From Gemmatimonadaceae bacterium (GTDB lineage: Bacteria; Gemmatimonadota; Gemmatimonadetes; Gemmatimonadales; Gemmatimonadaceae): a stretch of 7,541 nucleotides of DNA. Numbering within the stretch: the first letter of the stretch is position 1; the number at the start of each line of letters is the position of its first letter. Shown here in pieces: positions 1 through 5,244 of the stretch. Under the pieces are notes generated by a model that was not told where the DNA came from, did no database searches, and saw nothing but the letters and a program-made list of their open reading frames with translations. Position numbers and translations under genes: made by a program. The DNA lies in the NCBI GenBank assembly GCA_025357975.1, contig JANYKY010000175.1, forward strand, positions 1 through 7,541, written 5' to 3'.

Positions 1-1
1 T

Positions 2-259
2 TATGTCGCATCGATGAAGGCAGATCTGCGTAACCTCGCGACGTACGAAGAGAGCTTTGCCGCAGACAGCGCCGGCGTCTACTTCTCAGGAACGGCAGTT
101 GGATCCACCGCGGTACAGGGTTTCCTTCCGTCGGCCAACGTAACAGTCACGGCCACAGCAGTCCCCGGCCCGCCAGCATCATGGGCAGCAGCGGCCTCGC
201 ACTCGCTCACGACCAAGACCTGTTCGTCGTCAGCTGGTGGCCAGATCACCTGCACCTGA
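2..259 (+). CDS. Type IV pilin, 3' portion (5' end outside window)
   Basis: The reading frame is already open at the left edge; codons 2-13 encode YVAS just before the first internal ATG at 14, so that ATG is not the real start. The visible 85 residues begin with YVASMKADLRNLATYEESF, the stretch that in type IV pilins follows the hydrophobic N-terminal helix and its Glu5. The G|FTLIE-type leader must lie upstream. A variable beta-region follows (FSGTAVGSTAVQGFLPSANV, then ASWAAAASHS), and two cysteines lie near the C-terminus nine residues apart, consistent with a short pilin disulfide loop. By family knowledge the product would be processed by prepilin peptidase and polymerised into the pilus fibre. 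Its position ahead of minor pilins and pilMNOPQ supports this. It is probably the major pilin, but a pilin-like minor subunit or pseudopilin cannot be excluded without the N-terminus. Confidence 0.85.
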   Translation, partial: YVASMKADLRNLATYEESFAADSAGVYFSGTAVGSTAVQGFLPSANVTVTATAVPGPPASWAAAASHSLTTKTCSSSAGGQITCT

Positions 260-286
260 TCTTTACTTCCTGATTGGGTGGACATT

Positions 287-310
287 CGTGGCGGTTAAAT
301 TACCGCCGCG
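287..310 (+). terminator. Hairpin 1 after the pilin gene, possible intrinsic terminator
   Basis: A 9-bp stem pairs CGTGGCGGT (287-295) with ACCGCCGCG (302-310), including one T-G wobble, around a six-base A/T loop. Three Ts follow, then GTC. It starts 28 bases after the pilin stop codon. The stem is strong and the T-tract is short, so it could terminate partially, attenuate, or protect the 3' end of the pilin mRNA. Role is inferred from structure and position. Confidence 0.5.
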
Positions 311-335
311 TTTGTCAGCGAGGATGGAGTTGAAA

Positions 336-363
336 GAAGAGGCGACCGCGAGGCCGCCTTTTC
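336..363 (+). terminator. Hairpin 2 before pilV, possible intrinsic terminator
   Basis: A second hairpin pairs GAAGAGGCG (336-344) with CGCCTTTTC (355-363) with one G-T wobble. An A-C mismatch follows, then two more C-G pairs closed by a GCGA tetraloop of the stable GNRA type. The descending arm ends in four Ts and the ascending arm is A-rich, so it could act in both directions. It lies about 75 bases before the pilV-like gene. Together with hairpin 1 it separates the pilin from the downstream genes. Confidence 0.5.
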
Positions 364-436
364 CGTTCGCATCGCTATGATGCCAGATAAGAACGACTGA
401 TGTCTCGGTGGCGAGACGCGCCGATACCGTGTGTGA

Positions 437-784
437 ATGAAAGACACGATGCGATACGGGCTCACGCTGGTCGAGGTTCTCATCGCGATGCTCATTTTCG
501 CCGTGGGAGTGCTCGGGTTGGCGGCGTCTTCGGCATCTCTCGCCAGACAAATCGCATGGAACTCCGACCGGTCGCGAGCGTCGTCCCTCGCTCGATCACG
601 GTTCGAGACCTTGAGCGCCTCTCCCTGCGCATCGGCCGCCGGCACTGACCGCTCGCGAGGCGTCACCAGTCAGTGGATCACCGTGACACGGCCGTCCTTT
701 GAGACGATCGACGAGACCGCCACCCGCCTCGATTCCAGAGGGTTGCACGTAGACGCCCTCCACGGTGGCGTCCCGTGCAACTGA
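437..784 (+). CDS. pilV: PilV-like minor pilin (prepilin)
   Basis: The 115-residue product has a type III (prepilin) signal. A short basic leader ends in Gly8, followed by LTLVEVLIAMLIFAVGVLGL, with the expected Glu at mature position 5 and a long hydrophobic helix. This pattern, with VEVLIAMLIFAVGVLGLAA, is typical of PilV-type minor pilins. The soluble part is small and has two cysteines (C64, C114), which could form a disulfide. By family knowledge, PilV-type proteins work with PilW and PilX in a tip or initiation complex. An in-frame TGA directly precedes the ATG at 437, and no clear ribosome-binding site is visible. The in-frame ATG at 449 would give a four-residue leader (MRYG) and is a reasonable alternative. 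The 3' end overlaps the next gene by 10 bases, suggesting translational coupling. Confidence 0.8.
   Translation: MKDTMRYGLTLVEVLIAMLIFAVGVLGLAASSASLARQIAWNSDRSRASSLARSRFETLSASPCASAAGTDRSRGVTSQWITVTRPSFETIDETATRLDSRGLHVDALHGGVPCN
764..768 (+). promoter_or_regulatory. Ribosome-binding site for the pilW-like GTG start
   Basis: GGTGG lies six bases before the GTG at 775, inside the end of the pilV-like gene. It supports that GTG as the start, with a prepilin leader of seven residues ending RRG. Confidence 0.5.
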
Positions 785-1710
785 AACGGCGTGGTTTCAC
801 GATGGCCGAGCTCATTGTCTCGGTTGTGTTGGTGAGCGTGATAGCGGCGGTGACGACACTCACTCTGGTCAGGCAGCAGCGCTTTTATTCGCGCACCAAC
901 GCAATCCTCGACGTGAAGTCTCAGCTGCGCGACGCCGGTAACGTGCTCGCGGCTGACATTCGCGGCGCAGCGGTGGCCACGTACGGGATCCCACTGATGA
1001 CCGACTCCGCCATTGAACTTTACACGACGATTGGCACATCGATTACTTGTCTGGTGTCAGGCGCAGGAACCTACGGGTTGCCCCCGTCAGTTCTCGCTAA
1101 CGGCAACACGCTCACCTCGCTGCTTGTCACTCCAGACACCGGAGATCTTGCGGAGGTCTACACAATTCCGGCGGGCAATGTCGATTCGGGGGCGTGGGTG
1201 ACGCGCCGTGTCGCGTCGCTTGCGAGCCGGAGTCTCGCATCGACATGTCCGTCAGCCACCGGATTTACCGCGCTCGCTGATGCCAGGCCCGGCGCAACTG
1301 GGTACCAGCTCGTGGTCGCCGGGGGAACTATCGGCAACGCGCGCAAGGGCGGCCCAGTAAGGTTTCTTCGACGCGCGCGCTACAGTATCTACAAGTCGTC
1401 AGACAATCTCTGGTACCTGGGCTATCGGCGCTGCTCTGCAATTGCACCGTATGTGTGCGCCGTGATCCAGCCAGTCAGCGGCCCGTATCGCGCATACGCG
1501 GCACAACGCGGGAGGAGCGGCGTTGGTTTCCGTTACTACGATGCGGCCGGAACCGAATTGTTTGCGGAAAATCCAGGTAGGTCCGTTGCACGGGTCGAAA
1601 TCGTACTGCGAGGCCAGTCCCAGCGCGCGGCAAGTCTCGTCGGCGATACCCAAAGACAGTTCGACGATTCGCTCGTTGTGATTGTTTCGCCGCGCAACAG
1701 GCGCCGATGA
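775..1710 (+). CDS. pilW: PilW-like minor pilin (prepilin)
   Basis: The 311-residue product begins with a basic leader MQLKRRG followed by FTMAELIVSVVLVSVIAAV. This is a prepilin peptidase site (cleavage after Gly7) with Glu at mature position 5 and a hydrophobic helix to about residue 30. The large globular part ends in a region (about 195-217, VRFLRRARYSIY and NLWYLGYR) that I recognise from PilW-type proteins. Four cysteines are present (C92, C158, C220, C228); C220 and C228 are close enough for a disulfide. PilW proteins are minor pilins that act with PilV and PilX in fibre initiation, and pseudopilin GspJ is the distant alternative. The start is GTG, overlapping the preceding gene by 10 bases, and the stop overlaps the next gene's ATG in an ATGA. 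The gene is therefore in the middle of a coupled set. Confidence 0.78.
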   Translation: MQLKRRGFTMAELIVSVVLVSVIAAVTTLTLVRQQRFYSRTNAILDVKSQLRDAGNVLAADIRGAAVATYGIPLMTDSAIELYTTIGTSITCLVSGAGTYGLPPSVLANGNTLTSLLVTPDTGDLAEVYTIPAGNVDSGAWVTRRVASLASRSLASTCPSATGFTALADARPGATGYQLVVAGGTIGNARKGGPVRFLRRARYSIYKSSDNLWYLGYRRCSAIAPYVCAVIQPVSGPYRAYAAQRGRSGVGFRYYDAAGTELFAENPGRSVARVEIVLRGQSQRAASLVGDTQRQFDDSLVVIVSPRNRRR

Positions 1711-2156
1711 GACTCCGGCGCGGATTCGCACTCGCCATAGCGCTGATGGCAATCGTCCTGATTGCGGTGATGGTCACCGGCGCGTTGTTCGCGATCACGC
1801 AGGAAACGCGCGCAGGCGAAACTGAAATCCTCGACAACAAAGCATCTGCATATGCGGAGCTTGCCGTGCTGCGCGCGATTGGCGGATGGAACAGCGCGAC
1901 ATGTGACGCTCTAACGGTTGGAGCAGTCTTATTGGAAACCCCGCCCGCTGAGCCACCGTTCGAGAGCGCTGTCTACATCACGCGTCTCGATAGTGCGCTG
2001 TTCCTCGTCGTCGGTGAAGGTCGAATTACAGCGCGCGGAATCAGTCGCCTTCGCCGCAGAGTCGCCATTGCGGTGAGAACCGCGCGCGATGCGAATGGCG
2101 CATCCACCATGCTGCCTTTGAGCGAACACCCGTGGGTAACGCTTTATCAGATATGA
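1707..2156 (+). CDS. pilX: PilX-like minor pilin lacking Glu5
   Basis: The 149-residue product starts with a basic leader MRLRRG, then FALAIALMAIVLIAVMVTGA and a short continuation of the hydrophobic helix. The site resembles a prepilin cleavage site, but mature position 5 is Ile (I11) rather than Glu. That absence is characteristic of PilX-type minor pilins and of the pseudopilin GspK. The rest is a modest soluble domain (about 35-135) with one cysteine (C66) and an Arg-rich strand near 112-125. Its place directly after PilV-like and PilW-like genes, with a four-base ATGA overlap, is the main support for the PilX call. By family knowledge, a subunit without Glu5 fits at the tip because it needs no charge pairing with a subunit above. 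The sequence match to PilX is weak outside the N-terminus, so the symbol is tentative. Confidence 0.65.
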   Translation: MRLRRGFALAIALMAIVLIAVMVTGALFAITQETRAGETEILDNKASAYAELAVLRAIGGWNSATCDALTVGAVLLETPPAEPPFESAVYITRLDSALFLVVGEGRITARGISRLRRRVAIAVRTARDANGASTMLPLSEHPWVTLYQI

Positions 2157-2234
2157 CCTTTTCTGCTGTTACCTCGCTGCCATGTGAATCGTGTCTAGCG
2201 TGCAATCGATAGAAGTCTCCTACCCAGTGAGCTC

Positions 2235-3266
2235 ATGGCACTCTTCGGCCGAAAGAAAACAACAGTTGGTCTCGACGTTGGATCGGGTCTCATCAAGATC
2301 TGCGTAATCGATCACGGCAAGGGCCTGCCCGAGCTGACCAAAGTCGCGATTACCAAACTGCAGCCCGATGCAATCGTTGAAGGCGAAGTCATGGATCCAG
2401 GCATTGTATCCGATGCTATCCGTGCAGCGCTCGATAATGCAAAGGTGAGCACGAAGCATATCGTCACAGCAGTAGGCGGCCGCGACGTCATCATCAAGAA
2501 GATTCAGACAGAACGCGTCAAGGAAAAGCAGGCCCGCGAGCTGATGCGCTGGGAAGCCGAGCAGCATGTGCCTGACGTTGAGTCTGTAGAGCTCGATTTC
2601 CAGATCCTCGATCCGGGAAAGACCACCGACGAAATGAATGTGCTTCTCGTCGCCGCCAAGCGTGATCTCGTTGACGCGAAGATGCGCATTCTCGCGGACG
2701 CCGGCGTAGTGCCGTCGATCGTCGACGTTGATGCATTCGCACTTCACAACGCATTCGAGGTGAACTACCCCGAAGCGATGAAGGGTGTGGTTGCCCTCGT
2801 CAACGTCGGCAATGAAGTCACGAACATCAATATCATGGACAACGGCGTCCCGATTCTCACACGCGACCTGCCACTCGGCACCCGCCGATTCACGGAAGAT
2901 CTGCAGCGCCAGCATGCCATCGCTGTACGCGACGCCGAGAACCTGATTCGCGGTTACGATCGCTCTCCTCAGCTCGACAGTATCCTCACCAATCGCGTCG
3001 AAGAGATCGCGGTTGGCGTCGAGCGGGCTGCGGCTTTTCTCACTACATCCAAAAACAGCGCGACTCTGCGCGCCGTCTACATCTGCGGCGGTGGCTCTCG
3101 CACGCCTGGCCTCGCCGAAATTCTCGCCGGCCGCCTTCGCATCTCGGTGGAACACGCAAACCCGCTCGCACGCCTCAACATTCGCGACGGCGCACTCGAC
3201 TCACTCACGACCGATGAGGTAGCACCGCTTCTCATGCTTCCCATTGGCCTGGCGCTTCGCCAGTAG
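2235..3266 (+). CDS. pilM: PilM, actin-like T4P assembly ATPase
   Basis: The product is 343 residues, close to the usual PilM length. It has the actin-fold nucleotide-binding signature. Phosphate-1 is VGLDVGSGLIKICVID (11-26, Asp14), phosphate-2 is LVNVGNEVTNINI (188-200), and the adenosine motif is VYICGGGSRTPGL (281-293). The segment at 81-115, with RELMRWEAEQHVP (101-113), is typical of PilM proteins. In known T4P systems PilM is cytoplasmic and binds the N-terminal tail of PilN, joining the PilN/PilO/PilP/PilQ complex to the motor. In phosphate-2 the usual acidic residue is replaced by Asn190 (VNVG rather than a DIG-type motif), which may affect ATP handling. The gene opens the pilMNOPQ operon after a 78-base gap. 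The ribosome-binding site is weak: AGTGAG at 2226-2231 is only three bases from the ATG. Confidence 0.95.
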   Translation: MALFGRKKTTVGLDVGSGLIKICVIDHGKGLPELTKVAITKLQPDAIVEGEVMDPGIVSDAIRAALDNAKVSTKHIVTAVGGRDVIIKKIQTERVKEKQARELMRWEAEQHVPDVESVELDFQILDPGKTTDEMNVLLVAAKRDLVDAKMRILADAGVVPSIVDVDAFALHNAFEVNYPEAMKGVVALVNVGNEVTNINIMDNGVPILTRDLPLGTRRFTEDLQRQHAIAVRDAENLIRGYDRSPQLDSILTNRVEEIAVGVERAAAFLTTSKNSATLRAVYICGGGSRTPGLAEILAGRLRISVEHANPLARLNIRDGALDSLTTDEVAPLLMLPIGLALRQ

Positions 3267-3288
3267 ACCGCCGTCAACGGATATCTAA

Positions 3289-4056
3289 ATGATTCAGGTA
3301 AATCTTCTCCCCGGAACCGGCGCCAGATCGCAGAGCCGGGCCGATTTCAACCTCTCCGGCATGATGTCCGGCGCGGCTTCGAGCGTAAAGGACAAGTTCC
3401 TGATCGCCGCCGTCGTAATCGTATCGAGTGTGGTGCTCGGTGTCGGCCTCCTGTTCATGGGCCAGACAACGAAGGAGCGGTCGCTTACCGAACGCGAGAC
3501 GAAGGCCGTGCAGGACTCTGCGCGCTACAAAGTCGTCCTCGCAGCCAAGGCTCAGGCGGAGGCGTCGCGTGACTCCCTCTACCAGCAGGTAGCGATCATC
3601 AAGTCGATCGACGACAGCAGATATCTCTGGCCGCACCTGCTCGAGGAAATCAGCAACGCCCTTCCTCAGTACACGTGGTTGACCGTCGTCACTCAGACGA
3701 GTGCACCGCCGAGCTCTGCCGTTACCGATTCCGCTGGTGCAAAGACTGCCGCAGCCGGTACGAAAGCCAAGGAAGTGATAGCGAAGGAAAAGAAGGCACG
3801 CGCCGATTCCGTCCTCGCAGTTGCATCCCGCGCGATGAAGTTCAGGATCGTCGGACACACCGTGGACATTCAGGCGCTCACTCTCTTCATGAAGACACTC
3901 GAAGCTTCGCCGTTCATTCAGAATGTGCAGCTGACCAAATCCGACCTGGTGCTCGTCGAAGGCAAGGAAGTCACGGAGTTCCAGCTCGAGGCCGAATCGC
4001 AGAAGCCACCACCGTTCATCATTCGCACGGTTGCAATGTCCGTGGGAGGAAACTGA
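3289..4056 (+). CDS. pilN: PilN, T4P inner-membrane alignment protein
   Basis: The product begins MIQVNLLPG, the conserved IxxNLLP motif by which PilN binds PilM in the cytoplasm. A basic, Ser/Gly-rich segment is followed by one membrane helix (about 37-58). A helical stretch to about 112 comes next, likely a coiled coil, and then a periplasmic ferredoxin-like domain (LPQYTWLTVVTQ at 125-136, then about 184-234 with VDIQALTLFMKTLEASPFIQ). PilN pairs with PilO to form the periplasmic core of the alignment complex. At 255 residues it is longer than the usual 180-200. The extra length is mainly an Ala/Lys-rich segment at about 137-182 splitting the ferredoxin-like domain, plus a C-terminal tail. 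The gene lies 22 bases after pilM with a poor Shine-Dalgarno sequence (ACGGAT at 3277-3282). Confidence 0.93.
   Translation: MIQVNLLPGTGARSQSRADFNLSGMMSGAASSVKDKFLIAAVVIVSSVVLGVGLLFMGQTTKERSLTERETKAVQDSARYKVVLAAKAQAEASRDSLYQQVAIIKSIDDSRYLWPHLLEEISNALPQYTWLTVVTQTSAPPSSAVTDSAGAKTAAAGTKAKEVIAKEKKARADSVLAVASRAMKFRIVGHTVDIQALTLFMKTLEASPFIQNVQLTKSDLVLVEGKEVTEFQLEAESQKPPPFIIRTVAMSVGGN
4044..4050 (+). promoter_or_regulatory. Ribosome-binding site fixing the pilO start
   Basis: GGGAGGA lies seven bases before the ATG at 4058, inside the end of pilN. It is the best Shine-Dalgarno sequence in the window. It rules in ATG 4058 over the in-frame TTG at 4031, which would add nine residues with no supporting site. 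Confidence 0.8.
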
Positions 4057-4057
4057 C

Positions 4058-4684
4058 ATGGGGCTTGGATCAAGTCTCACGAAGCGCGACCAGATCTTCA
4101 TTTCAGCGTCCGTCGTCGCGCTCACACTCGCTGGAGCATACGGCTACTTCATATACATCCCGAAGCGTGCGGAGCTCGCCGTTATCGAAGATCACGTGTC
4201 AGTCCTCGACAAGAAAAACGAGCAAGCCAAGAGCGACGTCGCGAACGGAAGCGTTGCGAAGCTCAAGTCACAGGCAGTCGAGTACGAGGCGAGCCTGAGG
4301 GTGCTGCGACAGCTCGTCCCAACAACCAACGAAGTGCCGGCACTTCTGGAGAACGTTTCTACAGCCGCCCGGCGCGTGGGTCTCGACCTGGCATCGGTCG
4401 AACCAATGCCGGTTCTCACGGGCGAGCAGTTCGACACCTATCGCTACAAGGTTTCGGTGAAAGGCGGCTATCACGCCCTTGCCGGATTCCTGACGAACGT
4501 TGGATCGCTCAATCGAATCGTCGCGCCGGTTGCGCTCGACGTCCACGAAGCCGTTCCAGCCGACAAGAAAAAAGCTCGTCCAAAACAGGGTGAATCCACT
4601 CTCGACACGAATTTCCAGATCCAGACCTACATCGCCCATACACCCACCTCGTCGAACTCGGGCGTACAGGAGAAGAGCCAGTGA
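4058..4684 (+). CDS. pilO: PilO, T4P inner-membrane alignment protein
   Basis: The 208-residue product has a short cytoplasmic tail (1-12), one membrane helix (about 13-33), a charged helical region (about 35-85, likely coiled coil), and a periplasmic ferredoxin-like domain. The PilO landmarks are LRQLVPTTNEVPALLENVS (83-101), the strand VGLDLASVEP (107-116), YRYKVSVKGGYHALAGFLTN (128-147) and NRIVAPVALDV (152-162). Length and order match the family. PilO dimerises with PilN and transmits the connection to PilP. The start follows pilN by one base and is fixed by a strong Shine-Dalgarno sequence. The C-terminus has a charged Lys-rich linker (170-178) ahead of the last strand. The stop overlaps the GTG of pilP in a GTGA. 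Confidence 0.95.
   Translation: MGLGSSLTKRDQIFISASVVALTLAGAYGYFIYIPKRAELAVIEDHVSVLDKKNEQAKSDVANGSVAKLKSQAVEYEASLRVLRQLVPTTNEVPALLENVSTAARRVGLDLASVEPMPVLTGEQFDTYRYKVSVKGGYHALAGFLTNVGSLNRIVAPVALDVHEAVPADKKKARPKQGESTLDTNFQIQTYIAHTPTSSNSGVQEKSQ
4668..4672 (+). promoter_or_regulatory. Ribosome-binding site for the pilP GTG start
   Basis: AGGAG at 4668-4672 sits eight bases before GTG 4681 and supports this GTG as the start of pilP. A TTG two codons later (4687) is the only close alternative. Confidence 0.6.
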
Positions 4685-5244
4685 CCTTGAACAAGAGCAT
4701 CATTCTCAGCTGCGCTACGGTCGTCATCGGCGGCGCGGCAATCGTCCTCGTCGCCAACGCGCAGGCACCCGCGAATCAGCGTCGCATTGTGCGCGTCGCA
4801 TCGAATACAACTCACGCGCCGGCAGTTCACGCAGCACCGGTTGTGCGGACTCCCGTAAGTGCCCCGGCCGCAGCAGTCACAGCGGCGCCGGCAGCCGCGC
4901 CTGCTGCAAACGAAGTGCTCATCACGCGCGAATCCTACAGCTATCCCGGCACAGGAAAACGCGACCCGTTCGTGTCGCTGATGAACACGGAAGAGATCAG
5001 GCCGCTCATTGGCGATCTCAAGCTCGTTGCGATCGCCTTCGATGCAATAGGAAGGAATTCGGTCGCAATTCTTCGCGACGTCACGACGAAGGAGCAGTAC
5101 CGCGTGAAAGTCGGCCAGGAGATCGGCCGCATGCGGGTCGCAGCAATCCACGAGAAAGAAGTGGTTTTCGGTATCGAGGAATTCGGTTTTAGCCGCCAGG
5201 AATCACTGGCGATGAATGATTCAACCAAAGTGAGGACGCAATGA
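4681..5244 (+). CDS. pilP: PilP, periplasmic adaptor between PilNO and secretin
   Basis: The 187-residue product has an N-terminal hydrophobic segment (about 6-25) ending VANAQA. A long Ala/Pro-rich flexible linker follows (about 41-77). The conserved PilP entry motif is SYSYPGTGKRDPFVSLM (85-101), and then a small beta-sandwich domain (about 110-175) contains IGDLKLVAIAF and YRVKVGQEIGRMRV. The GKRDPF motif plus this domain is diagnostic of PilP. In known systems PilP is tethered at the inner membrane, binds PilN/PilO through its N-terminal linker, and contacts a periplasmic domain of PilQ. Proteobacterial PilP is a lipoprotein; here no usable lipobox is seen, so the N-terminus is either a signal anchor or a signal peptide cleaved after ANA. 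It starts with GTG, overlapping pilO by four bases, and its TGA overlaps the pilQ ATG. Confidence 0.9.
   Translation: MTLNKSIILSCATVVIGGAAIVLVANAQAPANQRRIVRVASNTTHAPAVHAAPVVRTPVSAPAAAVTAAPAAAPAANEVLITRESYSYPGTGKRDPFVSLMNTEEIRPLIGDLKLVAIAFDAIGRNSVAILRDVTTKEQYRVKVGQEIGRMRVAAIHEKEVVFGIEEFGFSRQESLAMNDSTKVRTQ

Noticed and set aside
376..381. TATGAT as a -10 promoter box ahead of the pilV-like gene
   Set aside because: No matching -35 box at 16-18 bases upstream, and the consensus used by this lineage is unknown. A single six-base match is weak.
2157..2234. Promoter or terminator in the 78-base gap before pilM
   Set aside because: I looked for -35/-10 pairs, a -24/-12 pair and hairpins and found none convincing. 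A promoter for pilM here is plausible but not supported by sequence.
2220..3155. A 311-codon open frame on the - strand opposite pilM
   Set aside because: It is a mirror of the pilM codon usage in a G+C-rich gene. Its translation is Cys/Arg/Asp/His-rich with no recognisable domain, whereas pilM has all family motifs.
4031..4057. Longer pilO start at an in-frame TTG
   Set aside because: It overlaps pilN by 26 bases without a ribosome-binding site. The ATG at 4058 has GGGAGGA at ideal spacing and gives a normal PilO N-terminus.
3274..4125. A 283-codon open frame on the - strand opposite pilN
   Set aside because: Same reason: low-likelihood composition and no domain, covering a clear pilN on the other strand.
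3675..4298. A 207-codon + strand frame across pilN and pilO
   Set aside because: Out-of-frame shadow with Arg/Ser/His-rich composition and no domain; the pilN and pilO frames explain the region.
4705..4716. Lipobox ILSC in PilP
   Set aside because: The Cys at residue 11 lies too early, before the hydrophobic region has formed, so signal peptidase II cleavage there is unlikely.
4500..5192. A 230-codon + strand frame across the pilO end and pilP
   Set aside because: Its translation is Arg/Ser/His-rich out-of-frame reading of two confidently identified genes; no start signal of its own.
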